Shown: positions 50,747 through 60,255 of the stretch, one piece after another
How positions within the stretch are numbered: the first letter of the stretch is position 1
How the letters are laid out: every line of letters begins with the position of its first letter
Assembly: GCF_039634365.2 (NCBI RefSeq)
Contig: NZ_CP155079.2
Span: 4,588,001-4,652,000, forward strand
Length of the DNA: 64,000 nt
Direction of reading: 5' to 3'
DNA from: Mucilaginibacter sp. PAMB04168
GTDB taxonomy: Bacteria > Bacteroidota > Bacteroidia > Sphingobacteriales > Sphingobacteriaceae
The notes under the pieces: model-generated
What the model was told of the DNA's origin: nothing
Seen by the model: only the letters and a program-made list of their open reading frames with translations
Databases searched by the model: none
Program-made: the position numbers and the translations under genes

Positions 50747-51184
50747 TTAAAACGACTTTGTGGTCATGACCACTTGCGAACCTGGTGATTGCGCGGTGGC
50801 ATCATCTTCGGCGGTAATAAACACCCGTTTTGGCTTCAAGGGCGAAACCGCTCTTAATGTTGCTTTTAACGAATTGGTAAAAAAGCCGCTTATGCTTTTT
50901 AACTGCCCTATGTTTTTAGTCCCTTCACTCTCGGTCTCTAACCAGGTTACGTAAGTTTTTTTAGGTGGCGTAAGTCTCGACGGATCAGCAAGACGTATAA
51001 CTTCTATATCGATGGTATAATTTTTATTTTCGTCCCGGTCTATATCTATCTTACCCTCGGCAGCAGGCACAACTGTTGAGTTGATAAAAGCCACCTTTTT
51101 AGAGCATGCCGAAAAAGAAAAAGTCGCCAGAATTAAGAGCGAGTAAACAATTACATTTTTAAGTTGAGTAACAACAATCTTCAT
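50747..51184 (-). CDS. Lipoprotein of unknown function
   Basis: 145 residues from the ATG at 51184. The signal VYSLLILATFSFSAC has a lipobox FSAC. The mature part is a beta-rich domain with TVVPAAEGKIDIDRDENKNY, TIDIEVIRLADPSRL, PPKKTYVTWLETESEGT and KRVFITAEDDATAQSPGSQV, like a DUF4397- or adhesion-type Ig sandwich. No family is firmly recognised. The C-terminus QVVMTTKSF ends in phenylalanine. The neighbour upstream on the same strand is another lipoprotein gene, 128 bases away. Confidence 0.6.
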   Translation of the reverse strand: MKIVVTQLKNVIVYSLLILATFSFSACSKKVAFINSTVVPAAEGKIDIDRDENKNYTIDIEVIRLADPSRLTPPKKTYVTWLETESEGTKNIGQLKSISGFFTNSLKATLRAVSPLKPKRVFITAEDDATAQSPGSQVVMTTKSF

Positions 51185-51311
51185 AAGAATAACTTTATTT
51201 ATAACTGCTAATACAGCAGATTGAAAGACGCTTTGTTTCAACTTAAAAGAAAATTATTTAACCAATTTTATACACAGTGCTACATTTTATTTCACAATCA
51301 ATTAAAAAAGG

Positions 51312-52127
51312 TTAATAATTGAAGGTAACCTCCAAACCATCCTTCAGATATTGAATTTTTTGTAGTTGCTTACTTACAATGGTGTAATTAAATTCTTTTA
51401 CCACCGTTTCTTGCACCGCGTTATCCACTAAAAGCTTTCGGGTAATCTTTCCTGGCAACTGGTTTAAACGGCTTAGTACGGGGTAATTGTAATAGGCATA
51501 ATCAACCATCAATAAATCCCAGCTACTAAGCAAGGCCCAGGGGTTAAATTGCACATCCGTGCTGTAATCGCTAAACGTATAAACCAGTTGTTGCTGGGGC
51601 TGACCCGGGTAAGTCACAGTAGCTTTCTGTAACTGATTCTGGGCGTCATAATCATAATTGGTCTGGGCTTTTATTACGCTTTTAAACTCATCATATGCCA
51701 TATATTTCATGGCTTTAACGGTACCTGTGGTGTTGTACTCAAACTCCAACCGGGTGCCGTGGTAATCGCTGCTCATTACAAATTCTTTTATTGTAATGAT
51801 TTGCCCCGCAGTGTTATAAGCTATTTCATCCTTTTTGATATCATCTTTTACTACACCAACAAGTTTACCATTCTGATAGGTTAAGTTGCGGGTATGGCCC
51901 CATGAAGCGGCCAGGCCGCCAATCGTTTTTTTCAGCGTTCCATCAACGTTATAGGTAAATTCTTCGGTTGCGGTATTGCTCCAGGTAGTTGATTTAAGGG
52001 CCGGGCCTACCGGCTGAGCATTAACAATAGGAATAGTATTAGTTTGTGGCTGCTGCGTACTTTTTTGACAACTGCTTTGTGAAATGAGAAGCGACAATAA
52101 GGCCGCGATGGATCGTGTGAGTTTCAT
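51312..52127 (-). CDS. Lipoprotein with DUF4595/YD-like beta repeats
   Basis: 271 residues from the ATG at 52127 (MKLTRSIAALLSLLISQSSC), with lipobox QSSC. The mature protein has repeating short beta units of the DUF4595 type, with pieces such as EEFTYNVDGTLKKTIGGLA, LTYQNGKLVGVVKDDIKKD, LEFEYNTTGTVKAMKYMAYD and QTNYDYDAQNQLQKATVTYP, each with a tyrosine-aspartate-like turn resembling YD repeats. Lipoproteins of this type are abundant in Bacteroidota, are probably surface-exposed, and have no known function. The gene is divergent from map. Confidence 0.7.
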   Translation of the reverse strand: MKLTRSIAALLSLLISQSSCQKSTQQPQTNTIPIVNAQPVGPALKSTTWSNTATEEFTYNVDGTLKKTIGGLAASWGHTRNLTYQNGKLVGVVKDDIKKDEIAYNTAGQIITIKEFVMSSDYHGTRLEFEYNTTGTVKAMKYMAYDEFKSVIKAQTNYDYDAQNQLQKATVTYPGQPQQQLVYTFSDYSTDVQFNPWALLSSWDLLMVDYAYYNYPVLSRLNQLPGKITRKLLVDNAVQETVVKEFNYTIVSKQLQKIQYLKDGLEVTFNY

Positions 52128-52200
52128 AAAATTGTGATAAGTATACCTCATGACGCAGACAACGGTTCATTTGTAACAGCAAACTATATTATTTCACAAT

Positions 52201-52216
52201 TCATACCGAGGTATGA
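52201..52216. promoter_or_regulatory. Dyad in the lipoprotein-map intergenic region
   Basis: TCATACC and GGTATGA flank GA, a 7-base inverted repeat, about 23 bases upstream of the -7 box of map. ATGACGCA occurs both here and near the lipoprotein start at 52150. A regulator site for the divergent pair is possible, without further evidence. Confidence 0.3.
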
Positions 52217-52238
52217 CGCAACTTGGCAATACACTTTT

Positions 52239-52246
52239 TACTTTTG
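52239..52246 (+). promoter_or_regulatory. -7 promoter box of map
   Basis: TACTTTTG fits TAnnTTTG exactly, 21 bases before the ATG at 52268. TTG at 52213-52215 is 23 bases upstream, slightly wide for a -33 element. Confidence 0.5.
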
Positions 52247-52267
52247 TTAATTCTTATATATTTTGAT

Positions 52268-53035
52268 ATGTCTATAACATCAGATGCAGAATTTACTGGT
52301 ATGCAAAAAATTAGCGAGTGCGTAGCCCAGGTATTAAAGGCTATGCGTGAGTATTGCAAGCCAGGCATTAACACTTTGGAGCTTGACGAGTTCGGTGGCA
52401 GACTATTAAGCCAAATGGGCGCAAAATCTGCTCCTAAACTAACTTATGGTTTTCCGGGTCATACCTGTATCAGTGTGAATGAGGTTGTTGCTCACGGCCT
52501 GCCCTCAGCCAGTATGGTTTTGCAAGAAGGAGATTTGATTAATATTGATGTATCGGCCGAGTTGGACGGTTACTGGGCCGATAACGGCGGATCTTTTGTG
52601 TTGGGAGAAGACAAGCATAATCATGCTGCGTTGGTTAAGGCTTCAAAAGAAATACTGGAAAGCGCTTTAAGCCAGATACGCGGCGGGGTGAAGATAGCCG
52701 ACATTGGCCGGCTTATAGAAACCCAGGCAGCCAAAAGAGGCTACAAGGTTATCAAAAACCTGGCTGGCCATGGTGTAGGCAGAAGCTTACATGAGGAGCC
52801 GCACGATATATTGAATTGTTATGATCGCTACAACACTACCCGCTTTAAAAAGAACAGCATTGTAGCCATTGAAACCTTTATAGCCACTCAATCGACCTAC
52901 GCGCAAACTGCAGAGGGCGATAAATGGACCTTAAAAGGCAACAAAGGCGGCTTTGTGGCACAGCACGAGCATACCATTATGGTTACCGGCGGCCTCCCTG
53001 TCATTTTAACGCAGGCAAACGAAATTTTAGATTAA
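52268..53035 (+). CDS. map: Methionine aminopeptidase, type I
   Basis: Map removes the initiator methionine from nascent proteins. The 255-residue protein from the ATG at 52268 (MSITSDAEFTGMQKISECVA) has all five metal ligands: D94 in INIDVSAELDGY, D105 in YWADNGGSF, H168 in AGHGVGRSLHEEP, E202 in VAIETFI and E234 in QHEHTI, plus the substrate histidine H76. The longer frame from 52223 has a hydrophobic, unconserved start and is rejected. It differs from the copy usually found in the ribosomal-protein spc operon, so this may be a second paralogue. The gene ends before a strong terminator. Confidence 0.94.
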   Translation: MSITSDAEFTGMQKISECVAQVLKAMREYCKPGINTLELDEFGGRLLSQMGAKSAPKLTYGFPGHTCISVNEVVAHGLPSASMVLQEGDLINIDVSAELDGYWADNGGSFVLGEDKHNHAALVKASKEILESALSQIRGGVKIADIGRLIETQAAKRGYKVIKNLAGHGVGRSLHEEPHDILNCYDRYNTTRFKKNSIVAIETFIATQSTYAQTAEGDKWTLKGNKGGFVAQHEHTIMVTGGLPVILTQANEILD

Positions 53036-53041
53036 GATTTT

Positions 53042-53080
53042 AAAACCGAAGGCTCCTAAAAATCAGGAGCCTTCGGTTTT
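53042..53080. terminator. Terminator between map and the oxidoreductase gene
   Basis: AAAACCGAAGGCTCCT (53042-53057) pairs with AGGAGCCTTCGGTTTT (53065-53080) around AAAAATC, 16 bases, followed by CTTTTT on plus. Flanking A- and T-runs let it work on both strands. Confidence 0.92.
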
Positions 53081-53098
53081 CTTTTTACTGGCAGAACA

Positions 53099-54430
53099 TC
53101 ATACACTCCCCCTTGTAGGATGCGGCTTAATGGAAACTAAATCCTGAACCTTTACCGGCTTGCCACTATCGATACTATTACGGGCTGCAATGCCAACCAT
53201 AATAGACATGGCCCCATCACGGCTGCCTGCCCCCTGCTTGTAAGGATCGGCACCCGGGTTAAAAATCTGTTTACGCAAACGCATATCGCCTCCGCCATGC
53301 CCGGCTTCGGTATTATCTATGCGGATGTATTCTGTTTTACCAAAATTTTTGGTGAGCTGTATTTCATCATACTTTTCCATTGGCCAGGGCTGCTTTTCGT
53401 GTATCCAGGCATCCAGCTTACCTTTGGTACCGCTAAAGGAAATACGATAACCCTCGTAAGGCGAGTATGCCGTTAGCGAGTAACTAACCTGTACTTTATT
53501 GGCATACTTAATCTGTACAGCCATCTTATCAAAAATATCTATATCCTCCTTCCAAACGCAGCCATCGCGGTGGTAGCCGTCGTATTTCTCATTATCGGCA
53601 TACAGCTTCATCAGCCGCTCGTCTTTGGTCATGTCAAAATAAAACTGACACTTGTCTTTATAAGGGCAAGGCCTGCAATGGGTATACCTGAATGGATTGT
53701 TTTTACCATAAAAGTCTAAGGAACCGTAGGCAAATACTTCTTCCGGATCAGAGTTAAGCCACCAGTTCAGTAAATCAAAATGGTGGGTTGCTTTATGCAC
53801 CAGCAGCGATCCGCTGTTTTCGCGCTTGCGGTGCCAGCGGCGAAAGTAATCAGCTCCGTGCGAGGTGTCCAGGTACCAGTGAAAATCAACCGAGGTTACT
53901 TTTCCTATTTCACCGCTATTTAGCAATTCCCAAATTTTTTGCCGGTGGGGTGAGTAACGGTAGTTAAAGGTAACGTATACTTTTTTGCCGGTACGCTTTT
54001 CGGCATCCAATATAGTTTGGCATTTATCTTCGTCGGTGGTCATAGGTTTTTCGGTTACGATATTGCAACCGGCTTCCAGACCTTTAACAATCATTTCGTG
54101 GTGGGTGCTGTCCATAGTGGTCACAATGAGCACCTCTGGCTTAGTTTCCTTCAGCATCTTATCCAAATCAGTATAAGTGGGGCAGGTTACTTTTAACATC
54201 TTTTTGGCAGTTTCTACCCGGCCGGGGTTCTTATCGCACAGGCCTACAAACTCCATACGGCTACTGTGCTCGCTTAGCACTTCGGTGCCCCACATGCCCG
54301 TACCCCGGTGACCGGTACCCACCATAGCCACCCGTTGTTTAGCCAGCGTGGCCGATGCTAATAAAGTTTCAGATAGCAAAGTACCGGCCGCAACGGCGCC
54401 CGTTTGCTGTATAAATTTTCTGCGAAGCAT
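53099..54430 (-). CDS. Tat-exported Gfo/Idh/MocA family oxidoreductase
   Basis: 443 residues. The N-terminus MLRRKFIQQTGAVAAGTLL is a twin-arginine signal, so the protein is probably folded with its NAD(P) and exported to the periplasm. The Rossmann domain has VAMVGTGHRGTGMWG, the EKPMTT motif (family catalytic lysine) and FNYRYSPHRQ. The C-terminal domain has DFHWYLDTSHGADYFRRW, and a cysteine cluster C-x2-C-x5-C in HCRPCPYKDKCQFY, plus a nearby cysteine in DGCVWKED. These may bind a metal or form disulfides. Periplasmic members act on glycosides and sugar acids, but the substrate cannot be named. Confidence 0.92.
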   Translation of the reverse strand: MLRRKFIQQTGAVAAGTLLSETLLASATLAKQRVAMVGTGHRGTGMWGTEVLSEHSSRMEFVGLCDKNPGRVETAKKMLKVTCPTYTDLDKMLKETKPEVLIVTTMDSTHHEMIVKGLEAGCNIVTEKPMTTDEDKCQTILDAEKRTGKKVYVTFNYRYSPHRQKIWELLNSGEIGKVTSVDFHWYLDTSHGADYFRRWHRKRENSGSLLVHKATHHFDLLNWWLNSDPEEVFAYGSLDFYGKNNPFRYTHCRPCPYKDKCQFYFDMTKDERLMKLYADNEKYDGYHRDGCVWKEDIDIFDKMAVQIKYANKVQVSYSLTAYSPYEGYRISFSGTKGKLDAWIHEKQPWPMEKYDEIQLTKNFGKTEYIRIDNTEAGHGGGDMRLRKQIFNPGADPYKQGAGSRDGAMSIMVGIAARNSIDSGKPVKVQDLVSIKPHPTRGSV

Positions 54431-54563
54431 ATAATTGGTTTACTTGGTTAGTAGAAACTAAGCTAAATTTTTACCGGTTAAGTTGCTACTTTACCAGGAA
54501 TAAAATTTGCGCAATCGTTTGCGTAAAGATTAACGCGACTGAGGGTATGCTGTGCTAACTTGC

Positions 54564-55451
54564 TTAAAAGCTGCGGTGCTGAAAGTAAGCTTCGGCCAAT
54601 TGCTGCCAGTCGGCAATCGTTTCTCCAACACCTAACTGCCGGGCTATTTGCTGGTACACATCTGCCGGCTTATAACCCTGCTCCCTCAAATAACGGATTG
54701 AAGTAGCGCCAGCCGATTTGGATAGTTTTGCATGACCATCCCCCAATAGCAGATCATGGTGATGGAACTTTATTTGCTGAAAGCTATCCTCCTTTAATAT
54801 CCCCGACAGGTAAAGTTGAGCCAGTGTTGATGCCCACAAATCAGCTCCCCGCATAATATGCGTAATACCAAAATGCACATCATCAACCAGTGAACTTAAT
54901 TGGTAAGCCGGATAGCCATCCCTTTTACGTACCACAAAGTGTTGAATTGCCGCAGGCAACGAGGCTGATTGAATGCCCTCCGGCCAGTTGTTTATCAGCA
55001 CTGGCTCGCCTGTAGCAGTGAGTAAACGCCAGCTGGCTGCATCGGTTGTAAGCGGCAACACTTTCATACAACAGGTACCAGGATAACTTTCATCGGCACT
55101 TAAACTGCGTATTTGTGAGCGGGAACAGGTACAGGCAAATACCTGTCCGCTTTGCTGCAATTGGATTAGGGCTTGCTGATACAAATCCATCCGGTGCAGT
55201 TGCGACCACTCGCTTTCAAAATCCTGCATATTGCGCGGACCCTCATGCCAGGGAATCTCCAGAAAGTTAAGCGTATCAAACACATCCTGCACGTACGCCG
55301 GGTTGGCGCGCTGCCTATCCAGGTCATCAATACGCAGCAGTATACTGGCGTTTACACGCTGGGCGAGCGCAGCCGTTAAAGCAAACGACAACACGTTGCC
55401 CAAGTGCAGGAAACCACTTGGAGTGGGCGCTATGCGTATTTTATTCACCAT
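54564..55451 (-). CDS. gluQ: Glutamyl-Q tRNA(Asp) synthetase
   Basis: GluQ-RS attaches glutamate to queuosine in tRNA(Asp) rather than to the 3' end. The 295 residues from the ATG at 55451 (MVNKIRIAPTPSGFLHLG) match a GluRS catalytic domain alone, without the anticodon-binding domain. HIGH-like PSGFLHLGN, KMSKS-like GHAKLSKSAG, a zinc-site cysteine set in FACTCSRSQIR and YPGTCC, and the segment YQLSSLVDDVHFGITHIMRG are present. The full GluRS would be about 500 residues. It lies 34 bases after a DinB-like gene on the same strand. Confidence 0.9.
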   Translation of the reverse strand: MVNKIRIAPTPSGFLHLGNVLSFALTAALAQRVNASILLRIDDLDRQRANPAYVQDVFDTLNFLEIPWHEGPRNMQDFESEWSQLHRMDLYQQALIQLQQSGQVFACTCSRSQIRSLSADESYPGTCCMKVLPLTTDAASWRLLTATGEPVLINNWPEGIQSASLPAAIQHFVVRKRDGYPAYQLSSLVDDVHFGITHIMRGADLWASTLAQLYLSGILKEDSFQQIKFHHHDLLLGDGHAKLSKSAGATSIRYLREQGYKPADVYQQIARQLGVGETIADWQQLAEAYFQHRSF

Positions 55452-55485
55452 GTAATTAACGGGTAAAAGCAATTACAGCACCTGC

Positions 55486-56007
55486 TTATCTCTTCAAACC
55501 AAAATCAAATCTTTCATCAACAACCCGCTTAAGCATACCCAGCTGACCACAATGCCACATGGTATGCTTTATGTTCCAGTCTAAGGCTTCAAATTTATTA
55601 TGAGCGATGGGGTGTGGCGTGGGCGACGGCTCCAATGCATTATCCAGTCCCGATTCAGGCAATGCGCTAAGTGTTTGAATAGATTTTTGCTGCATAAAAA
55701 GCAACTGCTCATATAACTCCTCCGGATTTACATTTTCAGCTGCCTCATTTGGAGATTTATCCATAAAACGGTCTGCATAATCTTTTAACGGAATCTTTTG
55801 CAATACATCCATTTGATGACCAACAACCACCATGATAGAATGAAAATAAATGCCAACCAATATATGCCCCGCCTGCCAACAAATGTTAGAATCCATAACC
55901 TTGGGCGTATCCTTCCATTTATGATAAGGGACAGAGTTTAATAGCTTATTCGTCCAGTTGTAAGCATCGTTGGTTTGCTTAACAAGCATTTCAATTTGAT
56001 TCATCAT
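55486..56007 (-). CDS. DinB/YfiT-like metal-binding protein
   Basis: 173 residues. A four-helix bundle is suggested, with metal histidines in SNICWQAGHILVG (H near 48) and WNIKHTMWHCGQLGMLKRV (H near 147 and 151), the DinB/YfiT pattern. Related enzymes are thiol-dependent S-transferases (bacillithiol or mycothiol type) or hydrolases, and many have no known reaction. The start could also be the next ATG, one codon downstream. It precedes gluQ on the minus strand. Confidence 0.85.
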   Translation of the reverse strand: MMNQIEMLVKQTNDAYNWTNKLLNSVPYHKWKDTPKVMDSNICWQAGHILVGIYFHSIMVVVGHQMDVLQKIPLKDYADRFMDKSPNEAAENVNPEELYEQLLFMQQKSIQTLSALPESGLDNALEPSPTPHPIAHNKFEALDWNIKHTMWHCGQLGMLKRVVDERFDFGLKR

Positions 56008-56288
56008 TGTGAGTTGAATATATCCAGTTTTATGCCTAAAACAGATGACAAGATGCGTAAGCTACGCTCACCCGAATGCAATATGCAAAACATCAATCTG
56101 AGATAACAGCATAATTAATTTTTCTAATATAATGCTAATTAACCAACCACTATTCAGAACAAATCTAAATAGCATTTGCGCAAACCTGTACTACCATTTG
56201 GGCGTTAAATTTTGTACATTCGCGGCGTTCCCCCTTTACAGGGCTTTCGAACAGCAAATTGTTCATTTTTTACCTAAAAATCAATCAA

Positions 56289-58556
56289 ATGGCTTTTGAT
56301 TTAGATATGATTAAAAAGGTGTACGACCGCTACAGCAGCCGTATTGAAGCTGCCCGCCAAGCGACCGGCAAACCTTTGACTTTAACTGAGAAAATTTTAT
56401 ATGCCCACCTAACTGAAGGCGATGCTAAAGCAGCCTATCAGCGTGGTGTTGACTATGTAGATTTTGCACCTGACCGCGTGGCTATGCAAGATGCAACAGC
56501 GCAGATGGCGTTGCTGCAATTTATGCAAGCTGGGCGTCCGCAGGTGGCTGTACCTTCAACTGTACATTGTGACCACTTAATACAAGCTAAAATTGGCGCT
56601 GCAGAAGATTTAAGCACCGCTAAAGATATTAATAGCGAAGTTTATGACTTCCTGGCTTCTGTTTCTGATAAATACGGCATTGGTTTCTGGAAACCGGGTG
56701 CAGGTATTATTCACCAGGTAGTATTAGAGAACTATGCTTTCCCGGGTGGTATGATGATCGGTACCGATTCGCATACACCTAATGCAGGTGGTTTAGGTAT
56801 GATTGCCATTGGTGTGGGCGGTGCCGATGCTTGCGACGTAATGGCTGGTTTACCATGGGAGCTTAAATTCCCGAAACTGATTGGTGTTCACTTAACCGGT
56901 AAACTATCGGGCTGGGCATCAGCAAAAGACGTTATCCTGAAAGTGGCTGGTATATTAACCGTAAAAGGTGGTACCGGTGCTATTGTGGAGTACTTTGGTG
57001 AAGGCGCACGTTCACTATCAGCAACTGGTAAAGGTACTATCTGTAACATGGGTGCCGAGATTGGTGCAACTACATCCATCTTTGGTTACGATGAAAAAAT
57101 GGCTGCTTACTTACGCGGCACGCAACGTGAAGATATTGCGGGCTTAGCCGATGCAGTTAGAGAGCACTTAACCGGCGATGCTGAAGTTTATGCAACGCCT
57201 GAGCAATACTTTGACCAGGTGATCGAAATTAACCTGAGCGAGCTTGAGCCACACGTTAACGGCCCGTTTACTCCGGATTTGGCGTGGCCTATTTCTAAAT
57301 TTGCTACTGCAGTTAAAGAAAACGGCTGGCCTACCGAGCTGGAAGTTGGCTTGATTGGTTCATGTACCAACTCATCTTATGAGGATATTACCCGTGCCGC
57401 TTCTATTGCAAAGCAAGCTACCGATAAAAACTTAAAAACCAAAGCTGAGTACACCGTAACGCCAGGTTCAGAGCTGGTACGTTATACTGTAGAGCGCGAT
57501 GGTTACTTAAATACGTTTGAGCAAATTGGTGGTGTAGTACTGGCTAACGCCTGCGGTCCTTGTATTGGCCAATGGTCACGTCATACCGATGATCCAACCC
57601 GCAAGAACTCTATCATCACTTCGTTTAACCGTAACTTCGCTAAACGTCAGGATGGTAACCCTAACACACACGCATTCGTAGCCTCTCCGGAGATTGTTAC
57701 CGCGTTTGCTATTGCAGGTGATTTAACCTTTAACCCGTTAACCGATACCCTTACCAACGAAAACGGCGAGCAGGTGAAACTAGACGAGCCACTAGGTATT
57801 GAATTACCGGTAAAAGGCTTTGCGGTTGAAGATGCCGGTTACCAGGCCCCGGCCGAAGATGGCAGCCAGGTGGAGGTTTTGGTTGATCCGAAATCATCAC
57901 GTTTGCAACTGCTTGATCCATTTGCAGCATGGGAAGGTACCGACATTAAAGACCTGCGCTTGTTAATTAAAGCTAAAGGTAAATGTACTACCGACCACAT
58001 TTCTATGGCTGGTCCATGGTTAAAATTCCGTGGTCACCTGGATAACATCAGTAACAACATGCTGATTGGCGCTATTAACTATTATAACAACACTGCCGAC
58101 AGCGTTAAAAACCAATTGACCGGCGAGTACGGCCCGGTTCCTGCTACACAGCGCGATTACAAGGCTAACGGCATCGGTTCAATCGTTGTAGGAGACGAGA
58201 ACTATGGCGAAGGTTCATCACGCGAGCATGCTGCAATGGAGCCACGTCACCTGGGCGTTCGTGTAATCCTGGTAAAATCATTTGCCCGTATCCACGAAAC
58301 CAACCTGAAAAAACAAGGTATGCTGGGTATCACCTTTGCTGATACTGCCGACTACGATAAAGTTCAGGAAGATGACCGCGTTGACGTTTTAGGTTTAACT
58401 GAGTTTGCTCCGGGCAAACAGTTAACTGTGGTATTACACCATGCTGATGGTACTGAGGATTCTTTCCTGGTGAACCATACCTACAATGCTCAGCAAATTG
58501 AGTGGTTTAAAGCAGGTGGTGCGTTAAACATCATCCGTAAACAACAAGTTGCTTAA
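56289..58556 (+). CDS. Aconitate hydratase (mitochondrial-type)
   Basis: Aconitase interconverts citrate and isocitrate in the TCA cycle through a [4Fe-4S] cluster. The start is the ATG at 56289 ([20 protein letters not shown]); the upstream frame from 56259 is not conserved. The 755 residues equal the length of the mitochondrial-type enzyme rather than the longer AcnA/IRP type. Cluster ligands are C359 in [12 protein letters not shown]422 and C425 in [10 protein letters not shown]. The swivelling domain has the substrate serine in [17 protein letters not shown]. It is a single gene with its own terminator. Confidence 0.96.
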   Translation: MAFDLDMIKKVYDRYSSRIEAARQATGKPLTLTEKILYAHLTEGDAKAAYQRGVDYVDFAPDRVAMQDATAQMALLQFMQAGRPQVAVPSTVHCDHLIQAKIGAAEDLSTAKDINSEVYDFLASVSDKYGIGFWKPGAGIIHQVVLENYAFPGGMMIGTDSHTPNAGGLGMIAIGVGGADACDVMAGLPWELKFPKLIGVHLTGKLSGWASAKDVILKVAGILTVKGGTGAIVEYFGEGARSLSATGKGTICNMGAEIGATTSIFGYDEKMAAYLRGTQREDIAGLADAVREHLTGDAEVYATPEQYFDQVIEINLSELEPHVNGPFTPDLAWPISKFATAVKENGWPTELEVGLIGSCTNSSYEDITRAASIAKQATDKNLKTKAEYTVTPGSELVRYTVERDGYLNTFEQIGGVVLANACGPCIGQWSRHTDDPTRKNSIITSFNRNFAKRQDGNPNTHAFVASPEIVTAFAIAGDLTFNPLTDTLTNENGEQVKLDEPLGIELPVKGFAVEDAGYQAPAEDGSQVEVLVDPKSSRLQLLDPFAAWEGTDIKDLRLLIKAKGKCTTDHISMAGPWLKFRGHLDNISNNMLIGAINYYNNTADSVKNQLTGEYGPVPATQRDYKANGIGSIVVGDENYGEGSSREHAAMEPRHLGVRVILVKSFARIHETNLKKQGMLGITFADTADYDKVQEDDRVDVLGLTEFAPGKQLTVVLHHADGTEDSFLVNHTYNAQQIEWFKAGGALNIIRKQQVA

Positions 58557-58576
58557 TCAGGCAGCTTTTACAATAC

Positions 58577-58610
58577 AAAGGCCGCTGCATAATGCAGCGG
58601 CCTTTTTATT
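58577..58610 (+). terminator. Terminator after the aconitase gene
   Basis: AAAGGCCGCTGCAT (58577-58590) pairs with ATGCAGCGGCCTTT (58592-58605), followed by a T-run. About 20 bases beyond the stop codon. Confidence 0.92.
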
Positions 58611-58638
58611 TGAGGCATAGTTTTGTTAGCTTTATTAC

Positions 58639-59826
58639 ATGCAATCCGTCAATTTTCAGAAATGTGCTTTATGGCTGGTTATAGTTATGGGAATTTACTC
58701 AAACAGCTGTAGCCAAAGGATCAATTACAACGAGGGCGGTACCGAGTCTAAAGACTATTATCAGGAAATCCCTTATGAAATGATTGCTGGAAGAATATTT
58801 GTTCAGGCAAGCATCAACCATCGTAAAGCCAGGTTTTTATTTGATACCGGTGCGCCTACACAGCTCAGTCCGGCATTGGCTAAAGAGTTAAACAGCTCGT
58901 TTATATCTGGCACCGTGGTGTCGGATGCCAATGGCAACCAGGATTCTCTTAAACTGGTGCGTGCGGGTAATATAACGTTGGGCAACATCACCTTTTCAAA
59001 CATACCTGCTTTATTAGTAACTAACGAGTTATACAACTGCTGGAAAATTGAAGGTGTAATTGGAAGTAACTTATTAAGAAATGCCATCGTTAAAATAGAC
59101 CCGGTAAAAAAGATACTGATTTTAACCGACAATGAGAAAAGGCTCGGCTTAAATAAAAGTTACAGTACAAAACTAAACCTCCTTCGCACCGGGCAAAGCA
59201 GCCCTATCCTCAAGGTTGATTTAAACAACCGGGTTAACCTTGAGGCAGAGTTCGACTCGGGCGATAACGGTTTTCTGATGCTTTCTCCAAAGCACATGAA
59301 ACAATTAGACAAATTCAGTGCATTTACAGTAGTTGGAAAAGGCTTTGGCGCAGTACACCGCAGTATTTACGGCTTGCAAAAAATGGATTCGACTTACCGG
59401 CTTGTATTTCCAACAGTAACCGTTGCAGGTGTTACCTTTAAGCATGCAGCGGTAGAAACCATAGCCAATACAACACCCCGTTTAGGCACTACCCTACTGC
59501 AATATGGCGCTGTTACCTTAGATTATAAACACGGCAAGTTTTACTTTGACCCAAACTCCAGCAATATAGACTTGACCGAAAAACAATGGCCGGTTGATTT
59601 TACCACACAAGGAGAAAAACTTATTGCCGGTGTAGTATGGGGTAATCTGCAAAATCAGATTACTCCCGGCGACCATATCACAGCCATCAATGATGTCCCC
59701 TTCCCCAAAACTAACCTGTGCCAATGGCTCAATGGCAAACCCATTTTAGAAAATGTAGAACAGGTTACTTTAACTATCAAAAACACAAAAGGTGAGATTA
59801 GAAAAGTGCAAATAACTAAACAGTAA
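58639..59826 (+). CDS. Retropepsin-like aspartyl protease with C-terminal PDZ (lipoprotein)
   Basis: 395 residues. The N-terminus MQSVNFQKCALWLVIVMGIY leads to the lipobox NSC (C24), less classical than most. The first protease half has the motif FLFDTGAPTQLS with D69; a second half has EAEFDSGDNGFLML, a DSG motif like the second lobe of pepsins. The C-terminal region (about 340-390) has the PDZ-like sequence QITPGDHITAINDVPF. It is the PF13650/PDZ type of envelope-located aspartyl protease in Bacteroidota, substrates unknown. A TAGCTTTA box (one mismatch to the -7 element) lies just upstream of the ATG. Confidence 0.85.
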   Translation: MQSVNFQKCALWLVIVMGIYSNSCSQRINYNEGGTESKDYYQEIPYEMIAGRIFVQASINHRKARFLFDTGAPTQLSPALAKELNSSFISGTVVSDANGNQDSLKLVRAGNITLGNITFSNIPALLVTNELYNCWKIEGVIGSNLLRNAIVKIDPVKKILILTDNEKRLGLNKSYSTKLNLLRTGQSSPILKVDLNNRVNLEAEFDSGDNGFLMLSPKHMKQLDKFSAFTVVGKGFGAVHRSIYGLQKMDSTYRLVFPTVTVAGVTFKHAAVETIANTTPRLGTTLLQYGAVTLDYKHGKFYFDPNSSNIDLTEKQWPVDFTTQGEKLIAGVVWGNLQNQITPGDHITAINDVPFPKTNLCQWLNGKPILENVEQVTLTIKNTKGEIRKVQITKQ

Positions 59827-59835
59827 TTGCTGCCG

Positions 59836-60255
59836 TTACCTGTTCATTCGGTTAGGGTCAAAATGCAAATTGGGCGTTAACCAGTATAACAATATCACCC
59901 GCGAAAAACGAAAGTTGAAAGGGGCCAGTATTAAAGCCACGCTCAACAATATACTAATGTATAACCAGGGCGATTCCAGATTGCCGGTTAGTATATAAGT
60001 TGCCACAGCCAGGGTAACCATTTCGGCCACGTTCATAGCGTAGCTTATAAACATCGCTACATAAAAGTAACCGGGTTCTATTTCAAAGTGGAAACCACAG
60101 TGCGGACATTGGTTGTGCATTTTTTGCCCGCCAAAGCTGTACATGCCGTTGGCAAACATGTTGCCGGTGCGGCATTTTGGGCACTTGGCATGTACGGCTG
60201 ATTTAATTTCTGATGGATGGGCCATACCTGTTTTATCTAAGCTTAACGTTTTCAT
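59836..60255 (-). CDS. DUF983 zinc-ribbon membrane protein
   Basis: 139 residues with a start at the ATG at 60255, or the ATG at 60225 (MAHPSEIKS) which would avoid overlap with the AraC gene. The N-terminal region has two CxxC pairs, CPKCRTGNMF and CPHCGFHFEI, forming a zinc ribbon, followed by the DUF983 signature GYFYVAMFISYAMN and two or three membrane segments (about 60-80, 90-110). Function unknown. Its start region overlaps the 3' end of the AraC gene by up to 23 bases, which suggests co-transcription. Confidence 0.85.
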   Translation of the reverse strand: MKTLSLDKTGMAHPSEIKSAVHAKCPKCRTGNMFANGMYSFGGQKMHNQCPHCGFHFEIEPGYFYVAMFISYAMNVAEMVTLAVATYILTGNLESPWLYISILLSVALILAPFNFRFSRVILLYWLTPNLHFDPNRMNR

